Origin: Candidatus Kuenenbacteria bacterium | GTDB taxonomy: Bacteria; Patescibacteriota; Patescibacteriia; UBA2591; PGYQ01 | Assembly: GCA_016209005.1 (NCBI GenBank) | Contig: JACQWZ010000097.1 | Span: 1-6,573, forward strand | Length of the DNA stretch: 6,573 bases | Direction of reading: 5' to 3' | In this document: piece after piece, positions 1-4,965 of the stretch | Position numbering within the stretch: position 1 is the first letter of the stretch | How the letters are laid out: every line of letters starts with the position of its first letter | Made by a program: the position numbers and the translations under genes | The notes under the pieces: generated by a model | The model's input: only the letters and a program-made list of their open reading frames with translations | Databases searched by the model: none | Told to the model about the DNA's origin: nothing

Positions 1-3
1 TAG

Positions 4-138
4 CAAGAGCAAAAATTATTAGCAAATCAAAATCAATCAGTTGAACAATTATTTAATCCAATAATTAAAACATCTGAAAATCAATTTATTAAAATACCCG
101 CGGAGTCCAAAATAGGGTGGCATTATACAATGCATTGA
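4..138 (+). pseudogene. Possible C-terminal remnant of an unidentified coding sequence
   Basis: Frame 1 is open for 44 codons from position 4 to a TGA at 136-138. Its translation has a glutamine/asparagine-rich start (QEQKLLANQNQ) and ends in ESKIGWHYTMH, which looks more like protein than random AT-rich DNA. There is no usable start codon until an ATG six bases before the stop, and the codon at 1-3 is TAG in the same frame. Either a gene entering from the left has been broken by a nonsense change or frameshift, or the resemblance is chance, or the window edge carries a sequence error. I do not recognise the family. The stop codon overlaps the -35 box of the next gene's promoter, so the two units are packed tightly. 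Confidence 0.25.
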
Positions 139-163
139 TTTTTTGTCTAAAATAATATATAAT
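135..163 (+). promoter_or_regulatory. Promoter of the nucleotidyltransferase cassette, predicted leaderless
   Basis: A -35 box TTGATT (135-140) is followed by a 17-base spacer and a perfect -10 box TATAAT (158-163). A start 6-7 bases downstream of the -10 falls at about 169-170, the A of the ATG at 170. The transcript would therefore have no 5' leader, which fits the absence of a ribosome binding site before this gene. A small hairpin (stem 120-124 with 129-133) followed by six Ts (139-144) just upstream could weakly terminate transcription arriving from the left. The boxes are read directly from the sequence; the start site is inferred. Confidence 0.6.
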
Positions 164-169
164 TAGCAT

Positions 170-373
170 ATGTATAATTGGTCAGTGGATACAATTGAAT
201 TAAAAAAAGACAAAAAGGAATATACTATTTGGCAATTAGAGCAAATGGTAAATTTCGGTTTGGGAAAAGATAAGATTAATCGTCAAGAACTTAAAAAATA
301 CTGGCCTTTTCTTGATTTAGACGAAAAAAAGAAAAAATTTCTTTCTATGCTTTTATGGCCGAAACAATTTTAA
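170..373 (+). CDS. Small protein paired with AbiEii-type nucleotidyltransferase, putative antitoxin
   Basis: This 67-residue protein is highly charged and lysine-rich, has no signal peptide or membrane segment, and carries several aromatic residues (WSVD near the start, IWQLEQMVNFGLG in the middle, LKKYWPFLDLD and LLWPKQF at the end). Predominantly helical structure is likely. I cannot assign a Pfam family with certainty. From memory, short proteins of this style (W..D near the start, a LEQ.(V/I)NFGLG core, an LKKYW segment) precede nucleotidyltransferases in Patescibacteria, but that is recollection and not a search result. It is first in a two-gene operon, and its last 19 bases overlap the next gene, implying translational coupling. 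The position of a short gene before a toxin-family enzyme suggests an antitoxin role, although it does not resemble the winged-helix AbiEi antitoxin. The start at 170 is chosen because the promoter fits it exactly; there is no Shine-Dalgarno sequence. Confidence 0.75.
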   Translation: MYNWSVDTIELKKDKKEYTIWQLEQMVNFGLGKDKINRQELKKYWPFLDLDEKKKKFLSMLLWPKQF

Positions 374-1014
374 GTCAAAATCAAAAAAAAGTATTAAATA
401 TTATAAGTCGGGATAAAAAAATTTGCCGATTTTTTTATCTTTCAGGCGGCACAGCGCTCGCGGAATTTTATTTAAAACACCGTCTTTCAGAAGATTTAGA
501 TTTTTTTTCAGAGAATGAATTTGACGCGCAGGCGATAAGCGTTTTTTTAAAAAAAAATAAAGAAATATTAGGGATAGAAAAAAATGATTATGAACAAAGT
601 TTTAATCGCAATTTGTTTTTTTTACAGCTTAAAAAAGATATTATAAAAACAGAGTTTACTTATTTCCCTTTTTTAAGAATAAACAAGTCGCTGAAAAAAG
701 ATAGTTTAGAAATTGACAGCCTCTTAGATATTGCAGTTAATAAAATTTTTACTATTTATCAAAAGCCACGGGCAAGGGATTTTATTGATTTATATTTTAT
801 AAACAAAAAAACCGGCTGGAAAATTAGTGAATTAGTTAAAAAAGCGAAAATTAAATTTGACTTTCATATTGATCCTCTACAATTAGGCAGCCAATTTATT
901 TTAGCAGAGTCGGTTAAGGACTATCCCATTATGAGAAAAAAAATTAATCGCAAAGATTGGCAAAATTACTTTATTAACGAGGCACAAAAATTAGAAAATT
1001 TGATTTTAAAATAA
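355..1014 (+). CDS. Nucleotidyl transferase AbiEii/AbiGii toxin family protein
   Basis: This 219-aa cytoplasmic protein has the DNA polymerase beta-like nucleotidyltransferase fold of the AbiEii/AbiGii family. Visible motifs are the nucleotide-binding GGTALA at residues 31-36, followed by R43-L-S-E-D-L-D-F50, where D47 and D49 are the expected metal-binding pair. A strand at 97-104 (IKTEFTYF) may supply the third carboxylate through E100. The family's later signature lies at 130-147: K130, then RARDFIDLYF with D142 and D145. All the key residues are present, so the enzyme looks intact. It is shorter than the roughly 300 residues of lactococcal AbiEii, as in many stand-alone members. Characterised relatives transfer nucleotides to RNA and act as toxins in abortive infection or type IV toxin-antitoxin systems; toxicity here is inferred. 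The ATG at 355 lies inside the preceding gene (19-nt overlap) with no Shine-Dalgarno sequence, so translation is probably coupled. The next rightward terminator is at 1286-1331. Confidence 0.88.
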   Translation: MAETILSQNQKKVLNIISRDKKICRFFYLSGGTALAEFYLKHRLSEDLDFFSENEFDAQAISVFLKKNKEILGIEKNDYEQSFNRNLFFLQLKKDIIKTEFTYFPFLRINKSLKKDSLEIDSLLDIAVNKIFTIYQKPRARDFIDLYFINKKTGWKISELVKKAKIKFDFHIDPLQLGSQFILAESVKDYPIMRKKINRKDWQNYFINEAQKLENLILK

Positions 1015-1058
1015 GAATTATTTGCCCATTCAAACCTAAAAACATAATTTTATTAAAT

Positions 1059-1081
1059 GTTTGGGTTTACGGAACCCAAAC
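1059..1081. repeat. Perfect inverted repeat (hairpin) with a spare third arm
   Basis: GTTTGGGTT (1059-1067), loop TACGG, then AACCCAAAC (1073-1081) form a perfect 9-bp stem. A second copy of the right arm, AACCCAAA, follows at 1086-1093. An upstream segment (1032-1045, AAACCTAAAAACAT) can also pair with 1057-1068 through about 12 pairs with a two-base bulge and one G-U. The structure has no T-tract after it, so it is not a classical terminator. Confidence 0.55.
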
Positions 1082-1133
1082 GCAGAACCCAAATATATAC
1101 TAAAAGCTCAAAGTAGGTTGCTTTGATTGATGC

Positions 1134-1189
1134 GTGCAAAGCCAACCATTATATAACAAAGGTGGTGTGTGCAAAGCCAGCCATTGTAT
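1134..1189. repeat. Two-copy 21-bp direct repeat, 35-bp period
   Basis: GTGCAAAGCC(A/G)ACC-type units occur at 1134-1154 and 1169-1189 with 19 of 21 bases identical; both differences are A-to-G. Each copy forms the loop edge and 3' arm of its own hairpin (1116-1147 and 1156-1187), although the two 5' arms differ. This is a duplicated structural module and not coding sequence. Confidence 0.55.
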
Positions 1190-1285
1190 GTTTATTGTAT
1201 ATTTAGAATTAAATGTCGCCATATAAAAAGTATCAACAATTTATACGATTGTGAGAAATGTTGATATTATTAAAATTTTATCTCA

Positions 1286-1331
1286 ATAGTGTGTTTGTGA
1301 CGATCGTCCAAAACGCACTATCGTTTTTTTT
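1286..1331 (+). terminator. Strong rightward intrinsic terminator
   Basis: An 11-bp stem (1286-1296 with 1311-1321, one G-U pair) continues after a small internal mismatch into the palindrome GACGATCGTC (1299-1308), and is followed by CG and eight Ts (1324-1331). Read left to right, this is a classical intrinsic terminator for the nucleotidyltransferase operon or the putative RNA at 1055-1331. Read leftward, the hairpin would lie just past the PBP stop codon at 1338, but the following sequence has no strong T-tract, so it is a poorer terminator in that direction. Confidence 0.8.
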
Positions 1332-1337
1332 ATTTTT

Positions 1338-4199
1338 TTATTTTATCTCAATTATTGTTTTTCCACTTTGAAATATTTTATCATCTTTATCAATTGCGAT
1401 GACATAAAGATAATAATTTCCCACAATGGGATCTCGCCAATCAAAAGTTATTTGATTGGATTGAATGTCGTTTAACTCTCCAATTAAAAAATCTTGATCC
1501 AGCATCATGTTGCGGCTGTAAATTTTTATATTTTTTGGATTAAAAATATCTATTAAAGAAAAATTTAATTTAATGGGTTCAAAATTTTGAACCCCTACAA
1601 TTTGAAAAACAGAATTATTTTCCGGACTAATCCATAAAATTTGAGGACTATAATTTTCTCTTAATAAATTAAAATTAATTTCAGTTTCCGCTGAATTATC
1701 AATGTCGTCAAAAATTTTAACTTTAAGTTTATGAAAGCCGTTTTCAAAATTTAAACTTGCCACTTGGGCAAAATCTTGAGGCAGATAATCAATTGTTTTA
1801 ATCAATTGATTATCAATAAAAAATTCTAATTTGCTTGTTTTCCCTCGAGGAATTTCCGCCTCAATTTTTGTTTCTATAAAAGAACCACTGATTGTTTCAT
1901 TATCAGTTGGAAAAATTATTGTTATTTTAGGTTGATTTTCTTTAATATGGAGATCGTCATATTCTTTTGGCGGTTTTTCATTTAAAATGCCTTGTTTTTC
2001 AATCCATTTTTGAACAGGCTTTTCCCAATTTTTAAATTGAGGATCTTTCCATGGATTTTTAGGAAAAGGTCCGCGAGGATCATCTTTGTTCACATAATAT
2101 AAAATATCATGAACCTCGGAATAAGTTTTTTCTATCACAAAAGAAGGAGGAGTTAAATCAGTGGCTAATTTTCCCGAAGCTCGATCGATTTTAATTATAG
2201 TTTCATTGGCTAATTTTCCATTCAAAACAGCTTTATTGGTAATTATTTTTTTAGGCAAAGTAAATTTTTCTATTGGCGTATTTTTTAAAACCTCTTTCAT
2301 AAAACTATTCCAAATAGGACCGGCGATGTCGCCGCCAGTTGATTTCATTTTAGAATTATCATTATTTCCCGCCCAAACGCCAACAACCAACGAAGGCGTA
2401 TATCCCATTGTCCAGGCGTCTCTAAAATCATTAGTCGTTCCAGTTTTGGCGGCGACTGGTCTTTTACCCAAAGTAAAATTATTATGAACGCTAAAAATAA
2501 AAGATCGGGCTGAATTATCAGATAAAATGTCATTTAGTTGACGGCAAACTTCTTCATCTAATATTCTTTGTCCAGAAACAGAAGAATAATCTTCTATTAT
2601 TTTTCCTTGATAATCTTCTATTTTTAAAATAGGATTAGTTTCATATTTAATTCCTTCTTGACTAAAAACTCCAAAAGCGGAAGTGTGTTCTAAAAGTTTT
2701 ACTTCGCCAGCTCCCAAAGCCAAAGCTAGACCAAATCTTTCTCTATCTTTAAGAGTGGAATAACCTAATTCTTCGGCTAAATCTAAAACAGAATTTATGC
2801 CAGTCAAATAAAGAACCTTAATGGCTGGAATATTTAAAGAACCAGCCAAAGCATTTTTTAAAGTTATTTGGCCATGTTCTTTTTTATTATAATTTTGTGG
2901 AATATAAGTTTTTTTGCCGGTTGTGTCAAAATTAGTTTCTAAATCAAAAAGAACAGTTGAAGGAGTGTACCCCTTTTTAAAAGCGGCAGCGTAAACAATG
3001 GGTTTAAAAGAGGATCCGGGTTGGCGAGGACGGAGAGCGACATTAACATTTCCGTCATCTTCTAAATTAAAATAATCTTTTGATCCAACCATGGCTAAAA
3101 TTCCTCCAGTTTTAGGATCAATTGCCACTAAAGCGGCATTTGTCGCTTTCCATTTTTTATTTTTTTCAACGCCTTGTTTAATTTTTTCTTCGGCTATTTT
3201 TTGTTTTTCAAAATCTAAAGTGGTAATAACTTTTAATCCCCCTTGTTCAACCACTTTTTCTCCATATCTTTGAGTCAAAAGTTCTTTGACATACATAACA
3301 AAATGAGGAGCTAAAATATTTTCTTTGCGAGGAACAATTTTTTTTAAAACATCTATTTTTTTAGCTCTTTCAGCTTCTTCTTTGTTAAGATGCCCTTCTT
3401 GAACCATCAAATCTAAAATAAGTTTTTGGCGAGCCAAAAGTTCTTCTCGATGATTTCCCCATGGCGAATAATAAGTCGGGGCTTTTGGCAAAGCGACTAA
3501 CAAAATCGCTTCGTCAAGAGTTAAATCGCCGGCGGATTTGGCAAAATAAGTTTGACTAGCCACTTCAATGCCATAAGATTGAGAGCCAAAAGGAATTTCA
3601 TTGAGATACATTTTTAAAATTTGGTCTTTAGAAAATTTATTTTCTATTTCATAGGCCCAAATAACTTCTTTGATTTTTCGAGCGTAGGTTTTTTTAGACG
3701 TTAAAATAGCGTTTTTTACAAATTGTTGAGTAATAGTTGAGGCTCCTTGAAATATTCCGCCTTGAGTTGTGTTAACCCAAAAAGCTTTGACAATTCTTTT
3801 AAAATCAAAACCATGATGCTGATAAAATCTTTTATCTTCAACAACCACGGCGCCCCATTTAATATATTCCGGAAGTTCTTCTAAAGAAATAAGGGTTCTT
3901 TTTTTTTCGCCATAAATTTCATAAAGAATTATTTTGCCGGTTCGATCATAAATTTTAGTGCTTAATTCTTCGGAACGTTTTAATAATTTATCAGGATCGG
4001 GAATATCTTTTGAAAGCCAGGTCCACGCGACTACCCCGCTTATTCCAGATAAAGTTATTAAAATAAAAAACATCAAAAAAGCGATTTTTAAAAAATTTTT
4101 AAAAGTCCCTTTTCTTTTTCTTTTTTTAAAATGTTTAAATAGGCTTATTTTTTTTGGAGTAAAATTCGCCCAGTTTTTTGGCGATTTAATTTTAGGCAT
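1338..4199 (-). CDS. mrcA: Class A penicillin-binding protein (PBP1A type), transglycosylase/transpeptidase
   Basis: This bifunctional 953-aa enzyme polymerises lipid II into glycan strands and cross-links the stem peptides on the outer face of the cytoplasmic membrane. A basic cytoplasmic tail (residues 1-36) precedes one membrane helix (about 37-61). The GT51 glycosyltransferase domain follows, with E121-DKRFYQHHGFD (E121 the catalytic glutamate), GASTITQQFVKN at 152-163, RKIKE at 174-178 and ILKMYLNEIPFG at 194-205. The transpeptidase has SSFK at 396-399 (S396 the acylated serine), SLN at 454-456 and KTGT at 585-588, so both active sites are intact. A proline-rich linker (about 700-755) leads to two beta-rich segments (about 757-845 and 852-953) that look like Ig-like domains, an extension absent from classical PBP1A. 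The gene is transcribed alone and leftward. The ATG at 4199 gives the expected basic tail and membrane anchor; no Shine-Dalgarno sequence precedes it. The symbol is given at family level (ponA would be equally fair). Confidence 0.96.
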   Translation of the reverse strand: MPKIKSPKNWANFTPKKISLFKHFKKRKRKGTFKNFLKIAFLMFFILITLSGISGVVAWTWLSKDIPDPDKLLKRSEELSTKIYDRTGKIILYEIYGEKKRTLISLEELPEYIKWGAVVVEDKRFYQHHGFDFKRIVKAFWVNTTQGGIFQGASTITQQFVKNAILTSKKTYARKIKEVIWAYEIENKFSKDQILKMYLNEIPFGSQSYGIEVASQTYFAKSAGDLTLDEAILLVALPKAPTYYSPWGNHREELLARQKLILDLMVQEGHLNKEEAERAKKIDVLKKIVPRKENILAPHFVMYVKELLTQRYGEKVVEQGGLKVITTLDFEKQKIAEEKIKQGVEKNKKWKATNAALVAIDPKTGGILAMVGSKDYFNLEDDGNVNVALRPRQPGSSFKPIVYAAAFKKGYTPSTVLFDLETNFDTTGKKTYIPQNYNKKEHGQITLKNALAGSLNIPAIKVLYLTGINSVLDLAEELGYSTLKDRERFGLALALGAGEVKLLEHTSAFGVFSQEGIKYETNPILKIEDYQGKIIEDYSSVSGQRILDEEVCRQLNDILSDNSARSFIFSVHNNFTLGKRPVAAKTGTTNDFRDAWTMGYTPSLVVGVWAGNNDNSKMKSTGGDIAGPIWNSFMKEVLKNTPIEKFTLPKKIITNKAVLNGKLANETIIKIDRASGKLATDLTPPSFVIEKTYSEVHDILYYVNKDDPRGPFPKNPWKDPQFKNWEKPVQKWIEKQGILNEKPPKEYDDLHIKENQPKITIIFPTDNETISGSFIETKIEAEIPRGKTSKLEFFIDNQLIKTIDYLPQDFAQVASLNFENGFHKLKVKIFDDIDNSAETEINFNLLRENYSPQILWISPENNSVFQIVGVQNFEPIKLNFSLIDIFNPKNIKIYSRNMMLDQDFLIGELNDIQSNQITFDWRDPIVGNYYLYVIAIDKDDKIFQSGKTIIEIK

Positions 4200-4218
4200 A
4201 AATAAGAATGCGAAAGAA

Positions 4219-4247
4219 ATTAGAAATTCAGGACTTACGCAGTTTAA
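4219..4247 (-). promoter_or_regulatory. Weak candidate promoter of the PBP gene, straddling the MITE end
   Basis: On the minus strand, TCTAAT (4219-4224, 5 of 6 to the -10 consensus) lies 19 bases before the start codon, giving a predicted leader of about 12 bases. Seventeen bases further upstream the hexamer is TTAAAC (4242-4247), only 3 of 6 to the -35 consensus, and it lies inside the inverted end of the palindromic element. The -10 box ends exactly at the element's target duplication. Confidence 0.3.
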
Positions 4248-4344
4248 TCAAAAAATGGCTAAAGTTAGCGAAAATTGAATTTTTGTTAATTTTTCATTTT
4301 TAGCTAATATTAGCCAAATGCACATTAATAGTGCGTAACTCCTG
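4229..4344. mobile_element. MITE-like palindromic element with terminal inverted repeats
   Basis: The left end CAGGACTTACGCAGT (from 4229) matches the reverse complement of the right end, CAGGAGTTACGCACT (ending 4344), with two mismatches. Similarity continues inward: TGGCTAA..TTAGC with trailing AAAA pairs across the arms (4256-4279 with about 4293-4316, 20 of 24 bases). The whole 116 bp can fold into one long hairpin with an AT-rich tip. Each arm also contains its own palindrome, GCTAAAGTTAGC (4258-4269, centre imperfect) and GCTAATATTAGC (4303-4314, perfect). The element is flanked by AAATT on both sides (4224-4228 and 4345-4349), a likely 5-bp target duplication. It encodes no transposase and would need one in trans. 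I cannot name the parent insertion sequence family from memory with confidence. Confidence 0.65.
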
Positions 4345-4349
4345 AAATT

Positions 4350-4521
4350 ATAGATTTTAAATTTTAGATTAATTTTAAAAAATGAGAGATTATAGAATTA
4401 TAGATTTAATTTATAATTTAAAATTTATAATTTTTAATTTCAAAATTGTTCTTGTGTTTATATTTAAAATAATGAATAATGGATTTATTAGATTTTAACA
4501 GATGGGCGGGAAAATAACAAT
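4350..4521. other. Low-complexity AT-rich spacer with short repeats
   Basis: This spacer is almost entirely A and T. ATTATAG occurs at 4347-4353, 4389-4395 and 4397-4403; TAGATTTTAA at 4351-4360 (AA end) and 4489-4498; TTTATAATTT at 4410-4419 and 4424-4433. I see no gene apart from a seven-codon leader frame at 4502-4525. It carries the likely gtrA promoter. Divergent transcription leaves here: leftward to the PBP gene and rightward to the GtrA-family gene. Confidence 0.5.
4452..4480 (+). promoter_or_regulatory. Candidate promoter of the GtrA-family gene
   Basis: TTGTGT (4452-4457), a 17-base spacer and AATAAT (4475-4480, 5 of 6 to TATAAT) would start transcription near 4487, giving a leader of about 35 bases. 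In such AT-rich DNA, -10-like hexamers are common by chance, so this is only the best-spaced candidate. Confidence 0.3.
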
Positions 4522-4525
4522 ATGA
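4502..4525 (+). promoter_or_regulatory. Seven-codon upstream reading frame overlapping the gtrA start
   Basis: ATG at 4502 opens a frame translating to MGGKITI that ends in TGA at 4523-4525. The stop overlaps the GtrA start codon (ATG at 4522-4524) in an ATGA arrangement. Terminating ribosomes could re-initiate on the GtrA gene, which has no clear Shine-Dalgarno sequence of its own. Its G-rich codons stand out in an otherwise nearly pure AT spacer. It may still be chance. Confidence 0.25.
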
Positions 4526-4926
4526 TAAAAAAACAATTTATAAAATTTGCCATCGTTGGAATAATTAATACTGGATTAGATTTTATTTTTTTTAATTTTT
4601 TAATTTTAATGACGGGAATTTACAAAGGCGGATGGCTTGGATTGTTAAATTTTATTTCTTTTAGTTTGGCAACTACAAATAGTTATTTTTTAAATAAATT
4701 TTGGACATTTAAAAAAAAAGAGACAAGCTCTTTTTTAATTTTTTTTCTAATTAGTTTGGCAGGTTGTATTATAAATACAAGTATTGTTTATTCTATTACC
4801 ACTTTTATTCCGCCTTTTTTTGACATCTCTCAATTGCTTTGGGTAAATATAGCCAAACTTTTAGCAATTTCAATCTCTATGGTCTGGAATTTTATTGGTT
4901 ATAAATTTTGGGTTTTTAGAAAATAA
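4522..4926 (+). CDS. GtrA-like family membrane protein
   Basis: This 134-aa integral membrane protein has the usual GtrA length and four hydrophobic helices (about residues 6-30, 38-58, 70-95 and 105-128). Family signatures are visible: FIKFAIVGIINTGLDFIFFN near the start, the N-S-Y-F-L-N-K-F-W-T-F loop after helix 2 (residues 53-63), and the C-terminal WNFIGYKFWVFRK (122-134). Members of the GtrA/DPMS3 family are thought to help move polyprenyl-phosphate-linked sugars across the membrane, or to assist a glycosyltransferase that uses them. No glycosyltransferase gene is adjacent, so the substrate cannot be inferred. It is a single-gene unit converging on the ATPase gene 39 bases downstream. 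The start at 4522 is the only in-frame ATG before the conserved first helix. Confidence 0.92.
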   Translation: MIKKQFIKFAIVGIINTGLDFIFFNFLILMTGIYKGGWLGLLNFISFSLATTNSYFLNKFWTFKKKETSSFLIFFLISLAGCIINTSIVYSITTFIPPFFDISQLLWVNIAKLLAISISMVWNFIGYKFWVFRK

Positions 4927-4933
4927 TAAATAT

Positions 4934-4954
4934 GTAGGAGGTTGAACCTCTTAC
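4934..4954. terminator. Hairpin between convergent genes, weak bidirectional terminator
   Basis: GTAGGAGG (4934-4941) pairs with CCTCTTAC (4947-4954) through eight pairs including one G-U, around a TTGAA loop. It sits in the 39-base gap between the stop codons of the GtrA-family and ATPase genes. The bases after it are AT-rich on both strands, but there is no long T-run on either, so termination efficiency is uncertain. Confidence 0.45.
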
Positions 4955-4965
4955 ACTTCTAATAT

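Larger units (their letters stand above)
1055..1331 (+). ncRNA. Candidate structured RNA or structured 3' UTR
   Basis: This gene-free region holds five hairpins in a row on an AT-rich background: 1059-1067 with 1073-1081 (9 perfect pairs); 1116-1125 with 1137-1147 (10 pairs, C1142 bulged); 1156-1165 with 1177-1187 (ACAA/TTGT plus GG/CC plus TGG/CCA); 1231-1238 with 1259-1266 (8 perfect pairs); and the terminator 1286-1321. The order of structures ending in a rightward terminator suggests a plus-strand RNA, either independent or the 3' UTR of the nucleotidyltransferase operon. A weak promoter candidate, TTGCCC (1022-1027), 15 bases, CATAAT (1043-1048), would start it near 1055. I see no match to tmRNA, RNase P RNA, SRP RNA or tRNA. 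The boundaries are approximate. Confidence 0.35.

Noticed and set aside
1134..1189. CRISPR-like or integron attC array
   Set aside because: There are only two units with a 14-bp spacer, no cas or integrase gene, and the paired GTTRRRY/RYYYAAC cores required for attC are not both present.
1055..1331. tmRNA, RNase P RNA, SRP RNA or 6S RNA
   Set aside because: None of the conserved sequence blocks of these RNAs are visible on either strand, so only a generic structured-RNA call is justified.
2161..2487. 108-codon plus-strand open frame inside the PBP gene
   Set aside because: It is antisense to the transpeptidase domain, whose catalytic motifs are all intact in the minus-strand frame; it has no family motifs.
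3958..4278. 106-codon plus-strand frame overlapping the PBP start and the MITE
   Set aside because: It is an antisense shadow of the PBP membrane anchor continuing into repeat sequence; its composition mirrors the opposite strand.
4208..4303. 31-codon plus-strand frame (MRKKLEIQ...) running through the palindromic element
   Set aside because: It is read from the inverted end and arm of the MITE, has no promoter or ribosome binding site, and ends inside the element; it is an artefact of the repeat.
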